From an uncultured Clostridia bacterium (lineage in GTDB: Bacteria; Bacillota; Clostridia; Christensenellales; Aristaeellaceae), in the NCBI GenBank assembly GCA_947600345.1, contig CANQGC010000038.1, positions 1-16,220 of the forward strand: DNA of 16,220 bases. The letters are read 5' to 3'. The notes beneath the pieces were generated by a model. It saw only the letters and a program-made list of their open reading frames with translations. It had not been told where the DNA came from and did not search any database. Positions within the stretch are counted from its first letter, which is position 1. Every line of letters begins with the position of its first letter. Below are positions 1-6,201 of this stretch, piece after piece. The translations under genes and the position numbers were made by a program.

Positions 1-389
1 CGCTCCGCTGCGAGCTGGGAGTAGGCCCCCTCGGTGCCCTGGCAGGCCACGAAGGCCGTGGAGGGGAACAGGCGCGGCGTGTTCTCGATGGCGCTGCTGA
101 CCCGGTGGGAGAGCTCGCTCTTCTCGCGGATCAGGTCGCTCTGGTAGCTGCGGCTCAATTCAAAGATCATGTTGTAGAGCATCTGGGCGTAGGTTCCCAG
201 ATCGGGCCGGGCTTTCTGGGCGATCTCGGCCAGCTTGTCCCGCTCGCGGCCGGGGTCCAGCACCGGCAGGCGGTTGGCCCGCTTGTAGGCGCCGATGCCG
301 GCCGACACATCCATGCGCGCCTGGAACAGCTCCATCAGCTGGGAATCGATCTCGTCGATTCGGGTTCGGAGTGCCTGTAAATCTTCCAT
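1..389 (-). CDS. pheA: Bifunctional chorismate mutase / prephenate dehydratase (P-protein), 5' part only
   Basis: This enzyme converts chorismate to prephenate and then to phenylpyruvate, the committed steps to phenylalanine. Only the first 129 or so residues are in the window; the gene continues past base 1. Residues 1-90 are an all-helical AroQ-type chorismate mutase domain with the pattern LRTRIDEIDSQLMELFQAR, then the family's Lys in IGAYKR and a downstream DPGRERDKL. Near residue 120 the prephenate dehydratase domain begins with CQGTEGAYSQLAA, the usual GxxGAYS start. I chose the ATG at 389 because GGAAAGGA lies 11 bases upstream; an in-frame ATG at 401 sits directly on that ribosome binding site. 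It is the last visible gene of the aro operon, about 40 bases after aroC. The ACT regulatory domain expected at the C-terminus is outside the window. Confidence 0.93.
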   Translation of the reverse strand, partial: MEDLQALRTRIDEIDSQLMELFQARMDVSAGIGAYKRANRLPVLDPGRERDKLAEIAQKARPDLGTYAQMLYNMIFELSRSYQSDLIREKSELSHRVSSAIENTPRLFPSTAFVACQGTEGAYSQLAAE

Positions 390-431
390 TCTATCGTTCA
401 TCCTTTCCAGAATTGCGTCTGTTTGGAGCGC

Positions 432-1523
432 TTAGTCCAGCCTGTCCTTTTCGAGCATGGCGTCCAGCAGCGCGATGGCCAGCGCCGCCTCCACGCAGGG
501 AACGGCGCGGGGCGCGATGCAGGGGTCGTGGCGGCCGCGAATCTCGAGCTCGGCGTCCGTGCCGCGCGAGAGCGACACGCTCTGCTGCGCCCGGGCGATG
601 GACGGCGTGGGCTTCACCGCGGCCCGGAGGATCAGCGGCATGCCGCTGGTGATGCCGCCCAATATGCCCCCGGCGTTGTTCGTGCGGGCGCGGACGGCGC
701 CGCCGTCCATGAAGTAGGGGTCGTTGTTCTCGCTGCCGCGCAGGCGGGAGGCGCCGAAGCCCGCGCCGAACTCCACGCCCTTGATCGCCGGTATGGCGAA
801 GATGATCCGCGCGATGCGGTTCTCCATGCCGTCGAACATGGGGTCGCCCAGGCCCGCCGGTACGCCGATGGCCGCGCACTCGATCTCGCCGCCCACGGAG
901 TCAAGCGCCTCGCGGGCGGATTGAATCTCCGCGCGCATGCGCTCGCCCGCCGCGTCGTCCAGGGTGGGGAAGGGCTTCGCCGCCGCCGCGTGGAGCGTGG
1001 CGGAATCCAGGCGCACCGGGTCGAAGCGGACGTCCTCCGCGTTGCCGACGCGCGACAGGTGCGCGCCGATCTCGACGCCGCGCCGGGCGAGGATCTGCAT
1101 GCAGATGCCGCCCGCGATGCACAGCGGCGCGGTCAGCCGCCCGGAGAAGTGCCCGCCGCCGGCAACGTCCTGGTAGCCCCGATACTTGACCTGGGCGGTG
1201 TAGTCCGCGTGGCCGGGCCGGGGCACGTCGCGCAGGTTCTCGTAGTCGCCGGAGCGGGTGTTCGAATTGCGGATCACCGCCGCCAGCGGGGCGCCGCAGG
1301 TGGTGTCATTCACCAACCCGCCCAGGAACTCCGGCAGGTCGGCCTCCTTGCGCGGCGTCGACCAGGAGTTCTGCCCCGGCGCGCGGCGGGCCAGGAACGC
1401 GCCGAGCGCGCCCATGTCGATCTTCTCGCCCGCTGGCAAGCCGTCCACCGACACGCCGATGCCGCCGGAGTGGGACTGGCCGAAGATCGAGATCCTGAGG
1501 TTTCCAACGAAAGTGCTGCCCAT
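432..1523 (-). CDS. aroC: Chorismate synthase
   Basis: AroC removes phosphate from 5-enolpyruvylshikimate-3-phosphate to give chorismate, the branch point for aromatic amino acids, and uses reduced FMN. The 363-residue length is normal for the family. Recognisable blocks are FGQSHSGGIGVSVDGLPAG at the N-terminus, RPGHADYT near residue 105, GGHFSGRLTAP, the RTNNAGGILGGITSGMP block, and the C-terminal EIRGRHDPCIAPRAVPCVEA. The N-terminal motif has Gln-Ser-His where Glu-Ser-His is common. The start at 1523 is supported by GGAGG at 1532-1536, which lies inside the end of aroA. The aroA stop is 3 bases upstream, so translation is probably coupled. Identification is secure. Confidence 0.97.
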   Translation of the reverse strand: MGSTFVGNLRISIFGQSHSGGIGVSVDGLPAGEKIDMGALGAFLARRAPGQNSWSTPRKEADLPEFLGGLVNDTTCGAPLAAVIRNSNTRSGDYENLRDVPRPGHADYTAQVKYRGYQDVAGGGHFSGRLTAPLCIAGGICMQILARRGVEIGAHLSRVGNAEDVRFDPVRLDSATLHAAAAKPFPTLDDAAGERMRAEIQSAREALDSVGGEIECAAIGVPAGLGDPMFDGMENRIARIIFAIPAIKGVEFGAGFGASRLRGSENNDPYFMDGGAVRARTNNAGGILGGITSGMPLILRAAVKPTPSIARAQQSVSLSRGTDAELEIRGRHDPCIAPRAVPCVEAALAIALLDAMLEKDRLD

Positions 1524-1526
1524 GCT

Positions 1527-2858
1527 TCAATCCTCCGTGAGTTCCACACAGCCGCCCAGCGCGGCGAAGTCGCGCCAGAAGCCGGGGTAGGATTTGTTCA
1601 CCGCCTCCGCGCCGCGAACGACGACCTCGCCCGCGCAGGCGCAGGAAGCGATGGCCGCCATCATCGCGATGCGGTGGTCGCCGCAGGAGTCCACCGCGCC
1701 GCCGGTCAATACCGCGCTTGTGCTTTCCTCCGCGAAGCCCGGCCAGTAGGCGTCGGCGTCGCAGGTGTGGGTGGGCTCGGTGTAGGGGCGAAGGTCTCCC
1801 TCGGACGGCGCGCCGCCCGCCGGGGAGAGGGGCGACACGGTCAGCCCGTCCTCCGTCTCGCGCACGTCGCCGCCCAGCGCGCGCAGCGTCCGGCTGACCG
1901 AGGCCAGGCGGTCGCTCTCCTTGATGCGCAGACGCTCGGCGCGGATCACCCGCAGCGCCTGATTGCGCGCGCAGGCGGTGGCCGCCAGCGCCGGCACCAG
2001 ATCGGGGATGTCCGCTGCGTCGAGGGTGGTTTCGCCCGCCTCCATCCGGCGTAGCTCCTCCGCCGCGCGGCGGTCGCCCTGGGCGGAGTTCGCGTCCAGC
2101 CCGGTGACGGTGACCTCGCAGCCCGGCAGCGCGTTCGCGCACAGCCAGAAGGCCGCGTTGGACCAGTCGCCACCGACCGCCGCCTCGCCGGGGGAGGTGT
2201 AGCGGCTGTCGCTTCCTATTATATAGCTGTCTCCGCGAAGCTCCGGCGCGACGCCGAAGCGCGCGAGCGTCTGCAGCGTCATCGCCACGTAGTCCACGGA
2301 CTCGCGCCTGCCGGTGACGGCGAGCCTGCTCTCCCCATCCAGCAGCGGCAGCGCGAACAGCATTCCGGAGATGTACTGGGACGACACGTCGCCGGGCAAC
2401 TCATATTCGCCGGGGCGAAGCTTTCCATGGATGCGCAGCACGTCCCGCTCCGGGCGGGTGAGCTCACAGCCGCCGCAAACCAGCTCCCGGTCCAGCGGCG
2501 CGATGGGCCGCTCGGGCAGCCGGCCCCGCATGTGGAAGCGGGCGTCGATGCCCAGCGCCGCCGCCACCGGCAGCAGGAAGCGCAGCGTGCTCCCGCTCTC
2601 GCCGCAGTCCGCGTCGCAGGAGGCGGGAACTTCGGCGATGGGCTCCACGCGCAGGCCGGAGTCCGTGCGCTCGATCTTCGCGCCGAAGGCGGTCAGGCAG
2701 CGGATCGTGGCCTCGATGTCCTCCGAGCTCTCGCCCATGCGGATGTTCGTCGGCCCGTCCGCCAGCGCTGCGCAGATCAGCGCGCGGTGCGCCTCGGATT
2801 TGGACGGGATCGCCGCCACCGCGCCCCGGAGCTTCCGGGGGGAGATGCGCGCGATCAT
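1527..2858 (-). CDS. aroA: 3-phosphoshikimate 1-carboxyvinyltransferase (EPSP synthase)
   Basis: AroA joins phosphoenolpyruvate to shikimate-3-phosphate, giving EPSP. The 443-residue protein has the substrate-binding SKSEAHRAL (Lys20, Arg25), GESGSTLRFLLPVAAAL, RPIAPLDREL, DVSSQYISGMLFALPLL, RIKESDRLASV and a CGDHRIAMM block matching the family's NDHR motif. The loop GESGSTLRF replaces the E. coli-type GNAGTAMR; from memory this form is common in Clostridia, but its effect on inhibitor sensitivity cannot be judged here. The ATG at 2858 overlaps the aroB stop by four bases (ATGA), so an upstream extension in the same frame is not credible. The TGA lies 3 bases before the aroC start. Confidence 0.96.
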   Translation of the reverse strand: MIARISPRKLRGAVAAIPSKSEAHRALICAALADGPTNIRMGESSEDIEATIRCLTAFGAKIERTDSGLRVEPIAEVPASCDADCGESGSTLRFLLPVAAALGIDARFHMRGRLPERPIAPLDRELVCGGCELTRPERDVLRIHGKLRPGEYELPGDVSSQYISGMLFALPLLDGESRLAVTGRRESVDYVAMTLQTLARFGVAPELRGDSYIIGSDSRYTSPGEAAVGGDWSNAAFWLCANALPGCEVTVTGLDANSAQGDRRAAEELRRMEAGETTLDAADIPDLVPALAATACARNQALRVIRAERLRIKESDRLASVSRTLRALGGDVRETEDGLTVSPLSPAGGAPSEGDLRPYTEPTHTCDADAYWPGFAEESTSAVLTGGAVDSCGDHRIAMMAAIASCACAGEVVVRGAEAVNKSYPGFWRDFAALGGCVELTED

Positions 2859-3913
2859 GCTTCGAGCCCCGCCTGGGCCCAGTCGATCAGCTCCCCGACG
2901 GGCACGGTGTGCAGTCCGCTCTCGCCATAGCGCTCGGGCACGACCAGCGTGATCGTGCCGCCCTTGCGCTTCTTGTCGGACAGGGCCAGGGAGGCCAGCG
3001 TCTCGGCGGAACAGTCGGTGCGCAGCGGCAAACCGTGGGCGGCCAGCAGCTTTTCCAGGATGGTCAGGCACTCCGCCGGGCAGAGGCCCTTCCTCACCGC
3101 CGCGCGGGTGATCACGTCCATGCCCATCGCCACGGCGCGGCCGTGGGGAATGGCGTAGTCGCTGGAAGCCTCGATGGCGTGGGCGAAGGTGTGGCCCAGG
3201 TTCAACAGCTGCCGCCGGCCGGTGTCGAACTCGTCGCCCTCCACCACGTCGCGCTTCATCTCCACGCACTTGGCGACCACGTACTCCAGCTGCTCCCTCG
3301 CGTGGCGCTCGGCGAGCCGGTCCAGCAGCTCGGCGCTGCCCAGCATGCCGTACTTGATGACCTCGGCGCAGCCGTCGGCGAACACGGCCTCCGGCAGCGT
3401 GTCCAGCGCGTCCAGGTCGCACAGCACCAAATTCGGCTGGTAGAACGCGCCCACCAGGTTCTTGCCCGCGCTCAGGTCGATGGCCGTCTTGCCGCCCACC
3501 GAGGAGTCCACGCAGGCCAGCAGCGTCGTGGGAATCTGCACGAAGTCCACGCCCCGCAGATACGTCGCCGCCGCGAAGCCGGTCAGGTCGCCCACCACGC
3601 CGCCGCCCAGCGCGATCAGCGCGTCGGCGCGGGTGAGCTTCTTTTCCGCCAGGAAGTTGAGCAGTTCCAGATACACGCGCCCGCACTTGCTCGCCTCGCC
3701 CGCCGGAATGACGTAGGGCTCGGCGGCGAAGCCCGCCGCGCGCAGCGATGCCAGCGTTGCTTCCATGTAGATGGGCGCGACGTTGCTGTCGCTCACCACC
3801 GCGCAGCTCCTTCCGCGCAGCACCTCCGCCGCGCGGCTGCCCAGCTCACCCAGCAGGCCGCGGCCGATGACCACGTCGTACTCCCGGGAGGCGGCGATGT
3901 GGATCGTCCTCAC
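2855..3913 (-). CDS. aroB: 3-dehydroquinate synthase (GTG start)
   Basis: AroB cyclises DAHP to 3-dehydroquinate, the second shikimate-pathway step, using NAD and a divalent metal. The 352-residue protein has the NAD-binding stretch GGGVVGDLTGFAAATYLRG followed by IPTTLLACVDSSVGGKTAI, then KNLVGAFYQP, GCAEVIKYG, NLGHTFAHAIE and IPHGRAVAMGM. The Glu of AEVIK and the His residues of GHTFAHA and PHG are the expected metal ligands. The start is a GTG at 3913 that overlaps the tyrA stop (GTGA). No other start nearby gives the expected N-terminus (RTIHI, then YDVVIGRGLL). Its own stop overlaps the aroA ATG. A rare start codon in a 4-base overlap fits translational coupling to tyrA. Confidence 0.95.
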   Translation of the reverse strand: MRTIHIAASREYDVVIGRGLLGELGSRAAEVLRGRSCAVVSDSNVAPIYMEATLASLRAAGFAAEPYVIPAGEASKCGRVYLELLNFLAEKKLTRADALIALGGGVVGDLTGFAAATYLRGVDFVQIPTTLLACVDSSVGGKTAIDLSAGKNLVGAFYQPNLVLCDLDALDTLPEAVFADGCAEVIKYGMLGSAELLDRLAERHAREQLEYVVAKCVEMKRDVVEGDEFDTGRRQLLNLGHTFAHAIEASSDYAIPHGRAVAMGMDVITRAAVRKGLCPAECLTILEKLLAAHGLPLRTDCSAETLASLALSDKKRKGGTITLVVPERYGESGLHTVPVGELIDWAQAGLEA

Positions 3914-4761
3914 TTGCCGTCGACCTCCTCCTTGATCCTGCGGCCCTCGTCCAGCAGCGCCCGCAGCGTGGCGAAGTCGTCCGCCGCCAGCGCGTCGCGG
4001 TACTTGGAGATGGAGGCCAGGAACGTGTCCAGCTCGAACAGCAGCGCGTCCCGGTTCTCCAGGAACAGCTCCGCCCACATGTCCGGATTCAGCCAGGCCA
4101 CGCGAGTCAGGTCCCGGTAGCTGCCCGCCGAGAAGCCGTCGTGGCGGCGGGCGGTGGGGGACTTCACGTAGGCGTTGGACACCACGTGGGCCATCTGGGA
4201 GGTGAAGGCGATGCGCTTGTCGTGATCCTCGGCGGTGATGGCCGAAATGCGCCCGAAGCGCGCGGGCTGCAGCAGCTTCTTCACCCGGTCGAGCAGCTCG
4301 ATGTCGTCGAACTCCGGCGGCACGATGATCATCGGCGCGCCGTCGTACATGTCGGCCCGGCTGTACTTGTAGCCGCTGTACTGGGTGCCCGCCATCGGGT
4401 GGCCGCCGATGAAGGTGTAGCCGTACTTCTCCGCCAGCGGGAAGCACGCCTCGCACACCCGGCGCTTGATGCCCGACAGGTCGATCACGCAGCAGTCCTT
4501 GGAGAGCATCGGCGAAATCCGCGTGAGCTCGTCGATCACGCCCTGGGGGTAGGCCGCCAGGAACAGAAGGTCCAGCGTCGGCAGCAGTTCGTCGGTGAGA
4601 ATTCCGTCGATGTCGCCCGCGATCAGCGCGAACTCCGCCACCGAGCGCGTGCGGTTCGCGCCGAAGACCTCCCACTGGGGGTCGCGCTTGTAGGCCTTGG
4701 CCATGGAGCCGCCGATCAGGCCCAGGCCGATGATGCCGACCCGCTTCTTCAAATTCGTCAT
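3910..4761 (-). CDS. tyrA: Prephenate dehydrogenase
   Basis: TyrA oxidatively decarboxylates prephenate to 4-hydroxyphenylpyruvate, the tyrosine precursor. The N-terminal Rossmann motif is VGIIGLGLIGGSMAKAY (residues about 8-24). It is followed by VIDLSGIKR, the substrate loop IGGHPMAGTQYSGY, and the helical C-terminal domain with FTSQMAHVVSNAYV and FSAGSYRDLTRVA. At 283 residues it is the short form: it ends after the dehydrogenase domain and has no room for the C-terminal ACT domain found in, for example, Bacillus TyrA. Tyrosine control may therefore lie more on transcription (the leader at 5791-5963) than on this enzyme. It is joined by 4-base overlaps to aroF upstream and aroB downstream. 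Confidence 0.95.
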   Translation of the reverse strand: MTNLKKRVGIIGLGLIGGSMAKAYKRDPQWEVFGANRTRSVAEFALIAGDIDGILTDELLPTLDLLFLAAYPQGVIDELTRISPMLSKDCCVIDLSGIKRRVCEACFPLAEKYGYTFIGGHPMAGTQYSGYKYSRADMYDGAPMIIVPPEFDDIELLDRVKKLLQPARFGRISAITAEDHDKRIAFTSQMAHVVSNAYVKSPTARRHDGFSAGSYRDLTRVAWLNPDMWAELFLENRDALLFELDTFLASISKYRDALAADDFATLRALLDEGRRIKEEVDGK

Positions 4762-5765
4762 ACCAGCGCCTCCCGAAGCTTGAATACCCGCCGGGCCAGA
4801 TCGTCGAAGGCGTCCGGCGTCAGCGACTGCGCGCCGTCGCTCAGCGCGTGGATGGGATCGTTGTGCACCTCGATCATCAGCCCGTCGGCTCCGGCCGCCG
4901 CCGCCGCCATCGCCATCGACGGCACCAGCGAAGCCCGGCCCGTGGCGTGGCTGGGATCGACCACGACGGGCAGATGCGTGAGCTCCTTCAGCACCGGCAC
5001 GGCGGAGAGGTCCAGCGTGTTGCGGGTGTAGGCGCTCTCGTAGGTGCGGATGCCGCGCTCGCAGAGGATCACGTTCTCGTTGCCGCTGGCGATGATGTAC
5101 TCGGCGCTCATCAATAGCTCCTTGATCGTGCCCGCCAGGCCGCGCTTGAGCAGGATCGGCTTGTTCGTCTTGCCCAGCTCGCGCAAGAGGTCGAAGTTCT
5201 GGGTGTTGCGCGCGCCCACCTGGATCACGTCCACGTCCTCGAACAGCTCGATGGAGCGGATGTCCATGATCTCGGTGATGATGGGAAGGCCGGTCTGCTT
5301 GCGGGCCTCCTTCAGCAGCTCGATGCCCTCGGCGCCCAGGCCCTGGAAGTCGTAGGGGGAGGTGCGGGGCTTGAACGCGCCGCCGCGCAGTATGTTCGCG
5401 CCCGCCGCCTTCACGCGCTGGGCCACGTAGACGATCTGCTCGCAGCACTCCACCGAGCAGGGCCCGGCGATCATGCCGAAGTGGCCGCCGCCGATGGACA
5501 CGCTGTCATTGACCTTCACCACGGTGTCGTCCGGGTGGAACTTGCGGTTCACGGCCTTGAAGGGCTCGCTCACGCGCATGACCTTCTCGATGATGTCCAG
5601 GCTGGTGAGCATGTCGATGTCCACCTTGGAGGTGTCGCCGATCAGGCCCAGCACGGTGCTGAACTCGCCCTGGGACACGTGCACGCCCAGCCCCTGGCGC
5701 TTCAGCCAGTCGATGAGCATCTGGGTGCGCTCGGGGGATGCGTTCTGCTTGAGAATTGCGATCAT
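4758..5765 (-). CDS. aroF: 3-deoxy-7-phosphoheptulonate (DAHP) synthase, type I-beta with N-terminal ferredoxin-like domain
   Basis: This is the first enzyme of the shikimate pathway, condensing PEP and erythrose-4-phosphate. Residues 1-70 form a ferredoxin-like domain, as in Thermotoga-type DAHP synthases where it mediates feedback inhibition. The TIM barrel follows with GMIAGPCSVE, GGAFKPRTSPYDFQGLG, QVGARNTQNFDLL, ILLKRGLAGTIKE, VVVDPSHATG and MIEVHNDP. The Cys of GPCS, His of PSHATG, Glu of MIEVH and an Asp near SDGAQSL are the likely metal ligands. Length is 335 residues, normal for this class. A purine-rich GGAAGGGAAAGAGG precedes the ATG. It is the first structural gene of the operon and starts about 26 bases after the leader terminator, so it is the direct target of attenuation. 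The family is also called aroG or aroH; aroF is the usual operon name. Confidence 0.95.
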   Translation of the reverse strand: MIAILKQNASPERTQMLIDWLKRQGLGVHVSQGEFSTVLGLIGDTSKVDIDMLTSLDIIEKVMRVSEPFKAVNRKFHPDDTVVKVNDSVSIGGGHFGMIAGPCSVECCEQIVYVAQRVKAAGANILRGGAFKPRTSPYDFQGLGAEGIELLKEARKQTGLPIITEIMDIRSIELFEDVDVIQVGARNTQNFDLLRELGKTNKPILLKRGLAGTIKELLMSAEYIIASGNENVILCERGIRTYESAYTRNTLDLSAVPVLKELTHLPVVVDPSHATGRASLVPSMAMAAAAAGADGLMIEVHNDPIHALSDGAQSLTPDAFDDLARRVFKLREALV

Positions 5766-5790
5766 TGTCTACCTACCTCTTTCCCTTCCA

Positions 5791-5824
5791 TAAAAAATAC
5801 CACACAGGCTCGGTAGCTGTGTGG
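5791..5824 (-). terminator. Attenuator: intrinsic terminator ahead of aroF
   Basis: Read on the minus strand, an 8-bp perfect stem CCACACAG/CTGTGTGG (arms 5817-5824 and 5800-5807) with a 9-base loop is followed by TATTTTTT. It lies between a leader peptide and aroF, downstream of the promoter, so it can only act to stop transcription before the operon. Its 5' arm is also used by the alternative antiterminator pairing described at 5812-5931. Confidence 0.9.
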
Positions 5825-5931
5825 CGGCATCTTCGTACCTTTGGTTTCCGGAAGCTTTACTTCGGGATTCTGCGCATCACAAGCACTACCATTACCTCAT
5901 CGCGGCGGAGCCGGTAAAGTAATAGTAGTAC
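5812..5931 (-). promoter_or_regulatory. Leader RNA switching structures (1:2 hairpin and 2:3 antiterminator)
   Basis: Two mutually exclusive pairings can be drawn. Segment 1 (5919-5931, GTACTACTATTAC, the Tyr codons) pairs with segment 2 (5883-5895, GTAATGGTAGTGC, at the leader stop codon) over 13 bp with two G-U pairs. Segment 2 together with the following bases (5873-5890) can instead pair with 5812-5826, through GGTAG with CTACC, CT with AG, TGTG with CACA and GCG with CGC, with small bulges. That would consume the terminator's 5' arm. A ribosome stalled on the Tyr/Phe codons would block 1:2, allow 2:3 and let transcription reach aroF. The pairings are read directly; the mechanism follows the classical trp/phe leader model. 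Confidence 0.8.
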
Positions 5932-5963
5932 GTAAAGGCGAACCCGAAGCTGCGGCGCTGCAT
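5892..5963 (-). CDS. Phe/Tyr-rich leader peptide (23 aa) of the aromatic amino acid operon
   Basis: A 23-codon ORF on the minus strand starts at ATG 5963 with AGGAAGGGA about 10 bases upstream and ends in TAA at 5892-5894. Residues 6-16 read FGFAFTYYYYF, so four Phe and four Tyr fall in eleven positions; there is no Trp. The peptide itself probably has no function; its translation senses charged tRNA-Phe and tRNA-Tyr, as with the pheA and trp leader peptides of enterobacteria. It lies between a strong promoter and a terminator, directly ahead of an operon that makes exactly these two amino acids. It is too short for routine gene callers. A GTG-started overlapping frame (from 5970) is Leu-rich and less fitting. 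Confidence 0.85.
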   Translation of the reverse strand: MQRRSFGFAFTYYYYFTGSAAMR

Positions 5964-5994
5964 GTGGCACGCTTCCCTTCCTAGAATTGAGTGC

Positions 5995-6023
5995 ATTGTA
6001 GCACGATTCCACACATATGTCAA
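5995..6023 (-). promoter_or_regulatory. Promoter of the aromatic amino acid operon
   Basis: On the minus strand TTGACA (6018-6023) is followed after exactly 17 bases by TACAAT (5995-6000), one mismatch from the sigma-70/sigma-A consensus. Transcription would start near 5988 and give a leader of about 220 nt before aroF. The strength of this promoter fits control by attenuation downstream rather than by weak initiation. Confidence 0.88.
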
Positions 6024-6083
6024 GCGAAGGAATGCAAAGGTTTGGGAAAATCAAAAATGATGAGGGAAGAGATACAACAATTG

Positions 6084-6108
6084 TAACATTTAACCTGGGA
6101 TTAACCTG
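6084..6108 (+). promoter_or_regulatory. Tandem TTAACCTG direct repeats upstream of the secreted-protein promoter
   Basis: TTAACCTG occurs at 6090-6097 and again at 6101-6108, 11 bases apart (one helical turn), and a further TAAC is at 6084. The repeats lie where a -35 element would be expected for the TATAAT at 6127. This spacing is typical of OmpR/PhoB-family response-regulator sites, but no regulator gene is nearby. It is a candidate site only. Confidence 0.4.
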
Positions 6109-6123
6109 TACGGATCGGGTATA

Positions 6124-6132
6124 TGTTATAAT
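6124..6132 (+). promoter_or_regulatory. Extended -10 promoter of the 6202 gene
   Basis: TGTTATAAT at 6124-6132 is a perfect extended -10 element. No good -35 is found at the right distance; TTAACC at 6101 would leave a 20-base spacer. Initiation may therefore depend on the extended -10 and an activator at the upstream repeats. The gene starts 70 bases downstream. Confidence 0.7.
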
Positions 6133-6137
6133 ATTTC

Positions 6138-6155
6138 TTAACAAAATTTTGTTAA
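6138..6155. promoter_or_regulatory. 18-bp perfect palindrome just downstream of the -10 (operator-like)
   Basis: TTAACAAAA/TTTTGTTAA is a perfect inverted repeat with no spacer, lying at about +1 to +20 of the predicted transcript from the TATAAT at 6127. Such a position suits a repressor site. As RNA it would be a weak AU stem without a loop, so a DNA-binding role is more likely than a terminator. Confidence 0.5.
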
Positions 6156-6201
6156 AAGTTTCCATAATCGACAAAGTATTGGAGGATGGAGGGAAAGGGG
6201 A

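Noticed and set aside
423..2054. Long open frame on the plus strand opposite aroC and aroA
   Set aside because: It runs antisense to two clearly identified genes. Its protein is rich in Arg, Ala, Gly and His without domains, as expected from an antiparallel frame in GC-rich coding DNA.
5857..5970. GTG-started, Leu-rich alternative leader frame (LYVLLLLYRLRR)
   Set aside because: It overlaps the Phe/Tyr leader in another phase and could be read as a Leu-sensing leader. The operon makes Phe and Tyr, and the ATG frame stops exactly at the pairing segment, so the Leu run is a by-product of shifting the Tyr codons by one base.
5791..5988. T-box riboswitch upstream of aroF
   Set aside because: I looked for the conserved T-box sequence (TGGNACCGCG-like) before the terminator and did not find it. 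The leader is also short for a T-box, and the leader-peptide model explains the sequence better.
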